DNA from: Bradyrhizobium japonicum USDA 6
GTDB taxonomy: Bacteria; Pseudomonadota; Alphaproteobacteria; Rhizobiales; Xanthobacteraceae
Length of the DNA: 64,000 nucleotides
Direction of reading: 5' to 3'
Assembly: GCF_000284375.1 (NCBI RefSeq)
Contig: NC_017249.1
Location: forward strand, 5,124,001 to 5,188,000
This document shows, in pieces, positions 45,385-53,553 of this stretch; position 1 is the stretch's first letter, and the number at the start of each line of letters is the position of its first letter. Made by a program: the position numbers and the translations under genes. The notes under the pieces are model-generated. The model did not search any database, was not told where the DNA came from, and saw only the letters and a program-made list of their open reading frames with translations.

Positions 45385-45675
45385 ATGACGGGAACGACAC
45401 GATCGAGCAACGGGCTGGACGATCGCCGCAAGCGGCTTCTGTTCCGCTGCTGGCACCGCGGCACGCGCGAGATGGACCTGATCCTGGGCCGCTTCGCGGA
45501 TGCCGAGATCGGCAATCTGACCGACGCGGAGCTGTCCGAGCTCGAGACCCTGCTCGACGAGTCCGATCCCGATCTCTATGCCGCCATCACCGGTGACAAG
45601 GTGCTGCCAGCCGATGTCGCCGGCGCGCTGTTTGCCCGCATCAAGGCGTTCCCGATTACGGACGGCGATTTATGA
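45385..45675 (+). CDS. sdhE: Succinate dehydrogenase assembly factor SdhE (FAD assembly)
   Basis: A 96-residue SdhE/SDH5 (DUF339) protein that helps attach FAD to succinate dehydrogenase flavoprotein. The RGTREMDLILG motif (about residues 25-35) with its essential Gly/Glu is clear, with LLFRCWH before it. It overlaps mfd by four bases (ATGA), so the two are translationally coupled, an arrangement often seen in alphaproteobacteria. Confidence 0.93.
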   Translation: MTGTTRSSNGLDDRRKRLLFRCWHRGTREMDLILGRFADAEIGNLTDAELSELETLLDESDPDLYAAITGDKVLPADVAGALFARIKAFPITDGDL

Positions 45676-48600
45676 AACAGGGGATGAAGTCGCCGGCCGA
45701 GCTGCTTACGCCCGGCCGCGCGCTGACGCTCGCCAATGTTGCCGAGGGCGCCGAGGGCCTCGTCATCTCCGATCTCGCCCGCGCCATCGCCGCGCGGCCG
45801 AAGAAGCCGGCCGTCAGCCTCGCCGTGGTCTGCCGCGACGGTGGGCGGATGCAGCAGCTCGAGCGCGCGCTGCAATTCTTCGCGCCCGACTTGCCGGTGC
45901 TGACCTTTCCGGCCTGGGACTGCCAGCCCTATGACCGCGTCTCGCCGCATGGCGGCATCCTCGCGCAGCGCCTGACCACGCTCGCGCGGCTTGCGCCGCT
46001 GACCGGCAGCGACAAGCCGCTGATCGTGCTCACCACGGTGAACGCCATCGTGCAGCGCGTCCCTGCGCGCGAACTCGTTGCCGCGCAGGCGCTGTCGGTT
46101 GCGCCGGGCAACGTGGTGCCGATGGACAGCATCGTCGCCTGGCTCGAGCACAACGGCTACAACCGCTCCTCGACCGTGCGCGAGCCCGGCGAATATGCCG
46201 TGCGCGGCGGCATCCTGGACCTGTTTCCGGCCGGCCTCGACCAGCCGGTCCGCTTCGACTTCTTCGGCGACAGCCTGGAATCGATCCGCTCCTTCGACGC
46301 CGAGACCCAGCGGACGATGCTCGACATGCGCTCGCTCGACCTCGTGCCGATCTCGGAATTCCAGCTCGTCACCGACACCATCCGCCGCTTCCGCATGGGC
46401 TATGTCGCCGAGTTCGGCGCGCCCGAGCGCGACGACGCGCTGTACGAGGCCGTCAGCGAGGGCCGCCGCCATCCCGGCATGGAGCACTGGTTGCCGCTGT
46501 TCCAGGACCGGATGGACACGCTGTTCGACTATCTGCAAGGCGCAGCCATCGCCATCGAGCCGCAGGCCGAGGACGCCGTCCGCGAGCGTTTCAAGCAGAT
46601 CCAGGATTACTACGAAGCCCGCCGCGATGCGATGGAGCATCCCGGCGGCGGCGCCATCTACAAGCCGCTGCCGCCTGACAGGCTCTATCTCACCGACGAG
46701 GAATGGACCAGGCGCGAAAGCGAGATGTCGCTGGTGCGGCTGACGCAGTTTTCGGTTCCGGCCGATGGTGCGACGATCGTCGATGCCGGCGCGCGCAAGG
46801 GCCGGGACTTCGCACCCGAACGCAATGACGCCACCGTCAACGTGTTCGAGTCCGTCGTCAGCCACGTGATGGCGCTGCATGCGAGCCGCAAGAAGGTCGT
46901 GATCGCGCTGTGGAGCGAGGGATCGCGCGACCGCATGACCTCGATGCTGCGCGACCACAAGCTGACCCATACCACCAGCGTCAACAGCTGGCGGACGGTG
47001 CAGGCGACCCCGCGCAACGAGACCATGCTCGCCGTGCTCGGCCTGGAAAGCGGTTTCGAGACCGACGAGATCGCGCTGATCAGCGAGCAGGACATCCTTG
47101 GCGACCGCCTGGTCCGACCCCGCAAGGCGAGCCGCAAGCTCGACAATTTCATCTCGGAGGTGACGAGCCTTGCCGCGGGCGACATCGTCGTCCACGTCGA
47201 TCACGGCATCGGCCGCTTCATCGGCCTCCAGACTCTCGACGTCGCCGGCGCGCCCCACGATTGCCTCGAGCTGCACTATGCGGCCGAGACAAAACTGTTC
47301 CTTCCCGTCGAGAACATCGAGCTGTTGTCGCGCTACGGCTCCGACCAGACCACGGTCGAGCTGGATCGTCTGGGCGGAAGCGGCTGGCAGACCCGCAAGG
47401 CAAAGCTCAAGAACCGCATCCGCGAGATCGCGGGCGAGCTGATCAAGATCGCCGCGGCGCGCCATCTGCACGAGGCGCCAAAGCTGCCGGTGCAGCCGGG
47501 CCTCTATGATGAGTTCTGCGCACGCTTCCCCTATGACGAGACCGAGGACCAGCTCGGCGCCATCGAATCGACCTTGAAGGACCTCGAGCTCGGCCGTCCG
47601 ATGGACCGGCTGATCTGCGGCGACGTCGGCTTCGGCAAGACCGAGGTGGCCTTGCGCGCGGCCTTTGCCGTGGCGCTCGAAGGCAAGCAGGTCGCGGTCG
47701 TGGTGCCGACCACGCTGTTGGCGCGCCAGCACGCAAGAACCTTCACCGAGCGCTTCAAGGGCTTTCCGGTGAATGTGGCGCAGGCCTCGCGCCTGATCCC
47801 GACCAAGGAGTTGAACCTGGTCAAGAAGGGGATCGCCGACGGCTCGGTCGACATCGTCGTCGGCACCCACGCGCTGCTCGGCAAGGCGATCAAGTTCCGC
47901 GATCTCGGCCTCGTCATCGTCGACGAGGAGCAGCATTTTGGCGTCACCCACAAGGAACGGCTGAAGGCGCTTCGCTCCGAGGTGCACGTGCTGACGCTGT
48001 CGGCGACGCCGATCCCGCGCACGCTTCAACTGGCGTTGACCGGCGTCCGCGAGCTCTCGATCATCGCATCGCCCCCGGTCGACCGTCTCGCGGTGCGCAC
48101 CTTCGTCGCTCCGCACGATCCGCTGATGATCCGGGAGGCGCTGCTGCGCGAGCGCTATCGCGGCGGCCAGGCGTTCTACGTGGTGCCGCGCATCGACGAC
48201 CTCGCCGAGGTCAAGGACTTCCTCGACAAGAGCGTGCCGGAGATGAAGGTCGCGGTCGCGCACGGCCAGATGCCGCCCGCGGTGATCGAGGACATCATGA
48301 CCGCCTTCTACGACGGCAAGTTCGACATCCTGCTATCGACCACCATCGTGGAATCCGGCCTCGACATTCCCAATGCCAACACCCTGATCGTGCACCGTGC
48401 CGACATGTTCGGCCTGGCGCAACTCTATCAGCTCCGCGGCCGCGTCGGCCGTTCCAAGCTGCGGGCCTATGCGCTGTTCACGCTGCCGGCGCAGCAGAAG
48501 ATCACCGCGCAGGCCGAGCGCCGGCTCACCGTGCTGCAGTCGCTGGAGACGCTGGGCGCGGGCTTCCAGCTCGCCTCGCACGACCTCGACATCCGCGGCG

Positions 48601-49190
48601 CCGGCAACCTGCTCGGCGAGGAGCAGTCCGGCCACATCAAGGAAGTCGGCTTCGAGCTCTACCAGTCGATGCTGGAGGAGGCGATCGTCAATCTCAAGGC
48701 CGGCGTGTCCGAGCCCGCCGCCGATCGCTGGTCGCCCTCGATCACCATCGGCATGCCCGTGCTCATTCCGGAAGACTATGTCGGCGACCTCTCGGTGCGG
48801 CTGTCGCTGTACCGGCGGCTCGCCGATCTCGACACCGAGGAGGAGATCGAGAACTTTGGCGCGGAGATGCGCGACCGTTTCGGCGTGCTGCCGGACGAGG
48901 TGCGCTATCTGTTCAAGGTCGCCGCGATCAAGGCGTTCTGCCGCACGGCCAATGTCGGGAAGATCGACGCCGGCCCGAAGGGTGCCGTCATCGCCTTCCG
49001 CGATAATTCGTTCGCCCATCCCGACCGCCTGGTGTCGTTCATCCGCAGCTACGGCCAAGCCGCCAAGGTGCGGCCGGACATGAAGGTGGTGTTCCTGCAG
49101 GACTGGGAGACGCCGGAAGAGCGTCTCGCCGGCACCACCGAGATCATGCGGCAGCTGGCACAGCTCGCGCAGAGCAAGAAAGCGGCGTAA
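45672..49190 (+). CDS. mfd: Transcription-repair coupling factor Mfd
   Basis: A 1172-residue SF2 translocase that removes RNA polymerase stalled at DNA lesions and recruits UvrA. Layout: UvrB-like N-terminal region (WDCQPYDRVSPHGG, YAVRGGILDLFPAG), an RNA polymerase-binding domain (VVHVDHGIGRFIGLQTLDVA at about residue 505), Walker A GDVGFGKTE near 650, DEEQ near 750, TRG-type motifs and a C-terminal D7 domain (LYRRLADLDTEEEIENFGAE). Complete and of family length. Confidence 0.96.
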   Translation: MKQGMKSPAELLTPGRALTLANVAEGAEGLVISDLARAIAARPKKPAVSLAVVCRDGGRMQQLERALQFFAPDLPVLTFPAWDCQPYDRVSPHGGILAQRLTTLARLAPLTGSDKPLIVLTTVNAIVQRVPARELVAAQALSVAPGNVVPMDSIVAWLEHNGYNRSSTVREPGEYAVRGGILDLFPAGLDQPVRFDFFGDSLESIRSFDAETQRTMLDMRSLDLVPISEFQLVTDTIRRFRMGYVAEFGAPERDDALYEAVSEGRRHPGMEHWLPLFQDRMDTLFDYLQGAAIAIEPQAEDAVRERFKQIQDYYEARRDAMEHPGGGAIYKPLPPDRLYLTDEEWTRRESEMSLVRLTQFSVPADGATIVDAGARKGRDFAPERNDATVNVFESVVSHVMALHASRKKVVIALWSEGSRDRMTSMLRDHKLTHTTSVNSWRTVQATPRNETMLAVLGLESGFETDEIALISEQDILGDRLVRPRKASRKLDNFISEVTSLAAGDIVVHVDHGIGRFIGLQTLDVAGAPHDCLELHYAAETKLFLPVENIELLSRYGSDQTTVELDRLGGSGWQTRKAKLKNRIREIAGELIKIAAARHLHEAPKLPVQPGLYDEFCARFPYDETEDQLGAIESTLKDLELGRPMDRLICGDVGFGKTEVALRAAFAVALEGKQVAVVVPTTLLARQHARTFTERFKGFPVNVAQASRLIPTKELNLVKKGIADGSVDIVVGTHALLGKAIKFRDLGLVIVDEEQHFGVTHKERLKALRSEVHVLTLSATPIPRTLQLALTGVRELSIIASPPVDRLAVRTFVAPHDPLMIREALLRERYRGGQAFYVVPRIDDLAEVKDFLDKSVPEMKVAVAHGQMPPAVIEDIMTAFYDGKFDILLSTTIVESGLDIPNANTLIVHRADMFGLAQLYQLRGRVGRSKLRAYALFTLPAQQKITAQAERRLTVLQSLETLGAGFQLASHDLDIRGAGNLLGEEQSGHIKEVGFELYQSMLEEAIVNLKAGVSEPAADRWSPSITIGMPVLIPEDYVGDLSVRLSLYRRLADLDTEEEIENFGAEMRDRFGVLPDEVRYLFKVAAIKAFCRTANVGKIDAGPKGAVIAFRDNSFAHPDRLVSFIRSYGQAAKVRPDMKVVFLQDWETPEERLAGTTEIMRQLAQLAQSKKAA

Positions 49191-49350
49191 TTGTTGCGAG
49201 CGCCACTGGAGCGGTACTTGAATACAAAACAGCGGCATATGGCCACTTGCGGAATGATCGAACGACAGCCATGTTCGATTCGTCGAGTTCGGCCGACGAT
49301 TTGGCCTCGCGGCTGATAGCGTGCCTGACTGATGACCTGATTCGTGTGAC

Positions 49351-49382
49351 CCGCGACTGGTTTACCGGCCGCGGGTTTTTTG
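49351..49382 (+). terminator. Terminator between mfd and the desaturase
   Basis: ACCCGCG, a loop of about 14 bases, CGCGGGT and a T run. It lies 160 bases after the mfd stop and about 50 bases before the desaturase start, so it either ends the mfd transcript late or sits in the desaturase leader. Confidence 0.6.
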
Positions 49383-49432
49383 TACCGCAAAGCGGGGCTG
49401 CCCCGCCCATTGAAACTTCTGAGGTCGCGAGC

Positions 49433-50617
49433 GTGTCTATCAATATCGATTCAGGCCAGGAACACGGTGACGAACACGACGACGTCATGTATCCGCAGGT
49501 CCTGCCGTTCATATTGGTCCACGCGGGCTGCGTCGCGGCGATCTGGTCGGGCGTCTCGTGGCAAGCCGTAGCCATTTGCGCGGTTCTGTACTGGTTGCGC
49601 ATGTTTGCGATCACCGCCGGGTATCACCGGTATTTCTCGCATCGGGCTTACGCGACCAGCCGGGTGTTTCAGTTCATCCTGGCCTTCCTGGCCCAGAGCA
49701 GCGCTCAGAAAAGCGTCCTCTGGTGGGCTGCCAAGCATCGTCATCATCATCTTCACTCGGATACGGCGCAGGACGTGCATTCGCCCCGGCACAAGGGCTT
49801 CCTCTACAGTCATCTCGGCTGGATCTTCTACCGGCAGCACGATGCAACCGACCTGGTGAAAGTATCGGATCTGGCGTCGTATCCCGAGTTGATGTGGCTG
49901 CACAAACTGGAGCTTCTGCCGGCATTCGTGCTCGCCGGCCTCTGCTTCCTCATTGCGGGGTGGTCAGGGCTCGTGGTCGGCTTCCTCTGGAGCACCGTGC
50001 TGGTTTATCACGCCACGTTCTGCATCAACTCCCTCGCACATGTTCACGGCCACAGGCGGTATGTGACCGGCGACGATTCCCGCAACAACTGGCTGCTCGC
50101 TCTCGTCACGATGGGTGAGGGGTGGCACAACAATCACCACGCCTATCAGGCCAGTGCGCGACAGGGCTTCCACTGGTACGAGATCGATCTCACCTATTAT
50201 ATCCTGGTGGCCTTGTCCTGGCTCGGGATTGTCCGGGATCTCAAGATGCCGCCCAAGCAGGTCCTGCGCAATGAGCATCGGTTGGGATCACGCGTGGTCA
50301 AGCAGGCGGCCGAGCAGCTCGCCGCTCGCTTCAATCCTGAGCACATCGCGTCGGCGATCAGGACGTCGATCCATGAGACCGAATTGTCGGTGCGGGATGC
50401 GATCCACCTGTTGCAGCACCGTGCCGATCTGCGGTTGGCCAGCATGCCGACGCGCGACCAGTTGCTGGCCGAAGCTCAGCGCATGTTCGCGAAGACGATG
50501 TCGCTGGACGACATCGTCGACCGGGCTCACGAGCTCCTGAACGAAACTGTCGGCTTTCTCCTGGCCACTCCTGCTCCCGCTCTGGCGACCAGTGCTCAAT
50601 CAGGGACGAAGGGGTAG
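49433..50617 (+). CDS. Delta-9-type acyl desaturase
   Basis: A 394-residue integral-membrane desaturase that would insert a double bond into acyl chains. The three histidine boxes are HRYFSH, HRHHH and HNNHH (in GEGWHNNHHAYQ), with hydrophobic segments between them in the usual 2+2 pattern. A C-terminal extension of about 110 residues after the core is helical (VKQAAEQLAARFNPEHIASA and on) and is not part of the catalytic domain. The GTG at 49433 has GAGG about 8 bases upstream; the longer open frame would cross the terminator at 49351 and has no ribosome site. Confidence 0.85.
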   Translation: MSINIDSGQEHGDEHDDVMYPQVLPFILVHAGCVAAIWSGVSWQAVAICAVLYWLRMFAITAGYHRYFSHRAYATSRVFQFILAFLAQSSAQKSVLWWAAKHRHHHLHSDTAQDVHSPRHKGFLYSHLGWIFYRQHDATDLVKVSDLASYPELMWLHKLELLPAFVLAGLCFLIAGWSGLVVGFLWSTVLVYHATFCINSLAHVHGHRRYVTGDDSRNNWLLALVTMGEGWHNNHHAYQASARQGFHWYEIDLTYYILVALSWLGIVRDLKMPPKQVLRNEHRLGSRVVKQAAEQLAARFNPEHIASAIRTSIHETELSVRDAIHLLQHRADLRLASMPTRDQLLAEAQRMFAKTMSLDDIVDRAHELLNETVGFLLATPAPALATSAQSGTKG

Positions 50618-50635
50618 CGGCTAACGCGCGCTATC

Positions 50636-50722
50636 GTAGGGTGGGGAAAGCGGAGCGTGCCCACGAGTTTCGTCGTTGTTGAAAATGGTGGGCACGGCGC
50701 TGCGCGCCTTTGCCCACCCCAC
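50636..50722. repeat. Palindromic intergenic repeat, family D
   Basis: GTAGGGTGGGGAAAGCGGAG and GTGCCCAC on the left, GTGGGCAC and CGCCTTTGCCCACCCCAC on the right. The arms are near-complementary over about 30 bases. It lies between the converging desaturase and GGDEF-like genes and may serve as a terminator for both. Confidence 0.82.
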
Positions 50723-50738
50723 GGCAGCGAGGCTGTGG

Positions 50739-51962
50739 TTACGACGCCGCCCGTGATGCGTCCGCCGACAGCCGCGCCAGCAGCGACCTTGCCGTATCCG
50801 ACGGCGACAGTGAATCGACACTGACGACGGGATCGCTGCGCATCTCGTGCTTGCCATTGGAGGTGTGCCGCATCACCGCCGACAGGCGGCGCGCGATCAT
50901 GTGGGCGGTGCGGAAGTCGGTCTCCGCGAACACGACGATGACGGAGCCGTCTTTCTGTGCCACGCCAAAATCCATCTGGCGCATCAGGCGGCTCAGGATC
51001 CGCGCGGCGTCGAGCTGGGCGCGGGAATTGCCGGGCTCGAAGGCGAAGCGCGCCACGGAGAGGCCGCCGCCGCGGGCAAGAGCCTGCTCGACCGCCTTAG
51101 CGAAATCGCGGGCAAAAGCTTCCACCGTGAGCAGACCGCTGCGCGGATCGAGCCAGCCGCCGGCATCGATCGAGCGCAGCGTGCGGCTCAGCTGCGCTTC
51201 CATCGCGTGCTGGCGGATCAGCGGCAGCGCGTTGGCGGCGACCTTCGCCGGCTCGCCCGGGATCAGCTCGAGATTGGGCAGGTCGTAAGTCTGCGCGAGC
51301 TGGTGCGCGGTGACGACCACGGGCAAGCTGCGGAATCGGGTGTCTTCGGCGAGCACCGTGAGGAAGGCGTCGGTGACGCGCGCGGTAAAACCTTCGGCGA
51401 GCACGACGCCATCGATATCGCGAGTGTTGAGATGCTTGGCCGCGGCCTCGATCGAGAGCGCGCCGACGACCCCGACGCGTTCGCCGAGTGCGACGGAGAG
51501 CGCAGGATAGGCTGCGCCGCGGCCGATCAGGAGCACCGTTGCATCGCGTACCGGATCCCCCTCCGGCAACCCGACTTTCGCGTCCGGCAGCCGGCGCAGA
51601 ACCGTTGCGTGGAGAGTACGTACGCGCAGCGCGGCGCGGAGCCGCGCGACGAGGCGGTCGGAATTGCCGCCGCGCGAGGAGAAGGGCAGGGCGTTCTGCG
51701 GCAGCGTGCCCGCAGCGTCGAGCGCCACGAACGGCAGGTAGGGCGATTGGTCCGCGATCGTCCTGGCGAGCGTCGCCAGGTGGGGCTCGTGCCCGCCATG
51801 CATCGCGGCGAGAACCGCGGCCGGCTGCACCTGCTCGACCGCGCGCGCCGCGCTGGCCCAGTCGGCGTCGACGACGGGAAACAGACGGGCCTCGTCCAGG
51901 GCCGCAATGAAAGGCGGCCGCTGGGCGTTGGACACAAACAGAATCGGGCCCGCCTGGGACAT
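50739..51962 (-). CDS. Degenerate GGDEF-like regulatory protein
   Basis: A 407-residue cytoplasmic protein. Residues of about 1-110 and 125-235 look like two receiver-like alpha/beta domains (ILFVSNAQRPPFIAALDEA, ATVLLIGRGAAYPALSVAL). The C-terminal third (LDPRSGLLTVEAFARDFAKA ... DGSVIVVFAETDFRTAHMIA) follows the fold pattern of diguanylate cyclases, but the GG[D/E]EF signature is absent at the expected strand turn. It is unlikely to make c-di-GMP; it may bind a nucleotide or act as a protein scaffold. Confidence 0.7.
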   Translation of the reverse strand: MSQAGPILFVSNAQRPPFIAALDEARLFPVVDADWASAARAVEQVQPAAVLAAMHGGHEPHLATLARTIADQSPYLPFVALDAAGTLPQNALPFSSRGGNSDRLVARLRAALRVRTLHATVLRRLPDAKVGLPEGDPVRDATVLLIGRGAAYPALSVALGERVGVVGALSIEAAAKHLNTRDIDGVVLAEGFTARVTDAFLTVLAEDTRFRSLPVVVTAHQLAQTYDLPNLELIPGEPAKVAANALPLIRQHAMEAQLSRTLRSIDAGGWLDPRSGLLTVEAFARDFAKAVEQALARGGGLSVARFAFEPGNSRAQLDAARILSRLMRQMDFGVAQKDGSVIVVFAETDFRTAHMIARRLSAVMRHTSNGKHEMRSDPVVSVDSLSPSDTARSLLARLSADASRAAS

Positions 51963-52046
51963 CGCAAACTCTGATCACGCAACAGATGCTGCGCAATCTA
52001 GTCCGGCTGCCTTAATGCAGCGTCAATGGAAGGGCCGAAACTGCGC

Positions 52047-53549
52047 TTAAACCGGCCCGGAGCGGTCGCGAAAAGCCTCGACCATCAGGGGGTTAAGCCC
52101 GAGCTCATTGAGCGCTTCGCGGGCGCGGGCATTGTCTTGCGCCCGTCCTGCGAGCCGGTGACCCGAGAGCCGGTCGGGCAGCGCAGTGAGCAGCGCGCCC
52201 TGGCCGAGCCGGCGCGCCCATTCCTGGAGGTCGTTGGACAGGAAGCGATAGCCGCCGACGGCCATGATGCCGGAGGGCGGCGCGGTGATGCAGATCGCGC
52301 CGCTCGGACGGTCGAGCCGCGCGGCATAGCCGGTGTCGACATAATCGCGCGGCGGCTGCGCAGTCAGCGTGTCGCCGACCGGCTGCGGCGGGGCGTAGGC
52401 TGCGATCGGCACCATCGCTCCGCGCAGGCCGAGCGTGCCCCTGGGCGTCAGCAGGATTTCGCCGGCGATGGAGGAACCGGACTGCTCGCGCGGGGCGCCG
52501 TGCGGCCCGGGCATCACCGCAACAGGCATGCCGTCCTCGCCGCGGCGGGCGCCGAACAGCCCGGCCTCGCCGAACAGATAGACGTCGGTCAGCGGTGCGT
52601 GCGGCGCGATCCAGGCATCGCTCGCCGCCACCTGCTCGGGCGCGCGCCAGAGGCCGATGACATTGCGCAAGCTCGGCATCCGCGCCGCGAGGTCGGCATC
52701 GCCGAGCCGCAGCGCGAGCTGCGCGGGGGCGATCAGCACCTCGCATTCGTGCGCGTTGATCTGCTGTTCCAGCACGTCGCTCTCGAAGGGATGATGCAGC
52801 GCCAGCGTGCCGCCGCAGAGCAGCCACACCGCGAGCGAGGAGGCGAGGCCCGCGAACGACATCGGCGTGAACGCCGCCATCACGGTCGCGCCCTGCTTGA
52901 TGTCGGCCTCCAGCGACATCGCGAGCCCGCCGGCGATCAGGCTGAAATGCGGCCGCGGCACCGGGCGAAAGCCTTCCGCGGTGACGTCAAAGGAGATCAT
53001 CGCCGCCTTGCGGCCGTCCTGGATCACGGCGCGCGTGGTGCCGGGCGGGCGGGCCAGCACGTCGTCGAGCGAGGCCATGCCCTCGGGCAGGTCGGCGCCG
53101 AAACCGCAGACGTAACGGATCGAGAAGGCCTCCGCGGCGGCGTGCATCGCGAGGTCGGAATAGCTGACGCCGTCGACCTTGCTCATGGTGACGATGGCGC
53201 GCGCCGCGGTGCGGTTCAGCGCGGCGGTCAGTTCCGCATGGCGCCAGAGCAGCGGCAGCACGGCGACGACGAGCCCGGCGCGATGCGCGGCGAGCACCGT
53301 CAGCACGAACTCGACCGTAGCCGGCAGCTGGATCGCGATGACGGAATTGGCCGGCAGGCCCGATTCGACGAAATGCGCCGACAGGGCCTCGATGGCGGTG
53401 TCGGCCTCGGCGTAGGTCATCCGCCGCGGCTGGTGGCCGGTCACGCGGCCCTTGTTGAGGGGATCGAGCAGGGCGGGCGCGTGCGGCTGCCGCATCAGCG
53501 TGCGCTGAAACAGCGTGTCGAGCGTCGGCGATACGGCTGGCTGATTCAC
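52047..53549 (-). CDS. Degenerate AMP-dependent synthetase/ligase (ANL family)
   Basis: A 500-residue protein with the ANL fold: an N-terminal TYAEADTAIEALSAHFVES start, VIAIQLPATVEFVLTVLAA and later VDTGYAARLDRPSG and GIMAVGGYRF. The phosphate-binding Ser/Thr/Gly loop, normally YTSGTTGxPK, is missing: the position after the KAAMISF strand reads DVTAEGFRPVPRPH. The C-terminal catalytic Lys motif is also not apparent. It starts with GTG, four bases after the stop of the YejA-like binding-protein gene, so the two form an operon. Probably not an active acyl-CoA ligase. Confidence 0.75.
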   Translation of the reverse strand: MNQPAVSPTLDTLFQRTLMRQPHAPALLDPLNKGRVTGHQPRRMTYAEADTAIEALSAHFVESGLPANSVIAIQLPATVEFVLTVLAAHRAGLVVAVLPLLWRHAELTAALNRTAARAIVTMSKVDGVSYSDLAMHAAAEAFSIRYVCGFGADLPEGMASLDDVLARPPGTTRAVIQDGRKAAMISFDVTAEGFRPVPRPHFSLIAGGLAMSLEADIKQGATVMAAFTPMSFAGLASSLAVWLLCGGTLALHHPFESDVLEQQINAHECEVLIAPAQLALRLGDADLAARMPSLRNVIGLWRAPEQVAASDAWIAPHAPLTDVYLFGEAGLFGARRGEDGMPVAVMPGPHGAPREQSGSSIAGEILLTPRGTLGLRGAMVPIAAYAPPQPVGDTLTAQPPRDYVDTGYAARLDRPSGAICITAPPSGIMAVGGYRFLSNDLQEWARRLGQGALLTALPDRLSGHRLAGRAQDNARAREALNELGLNPLMVEAFRDRSGPV

Positions 53550-53553
53550 GGCG

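Noticed and set aside
45576..48263. 895-codon open frame on the minus strand, antisense to mfd
   Set aside because: It lies entirely within mfd and sdhE, is full of Arg/His/Ala/Asp typical of a GC-rich shadow frame, and shows no domain.
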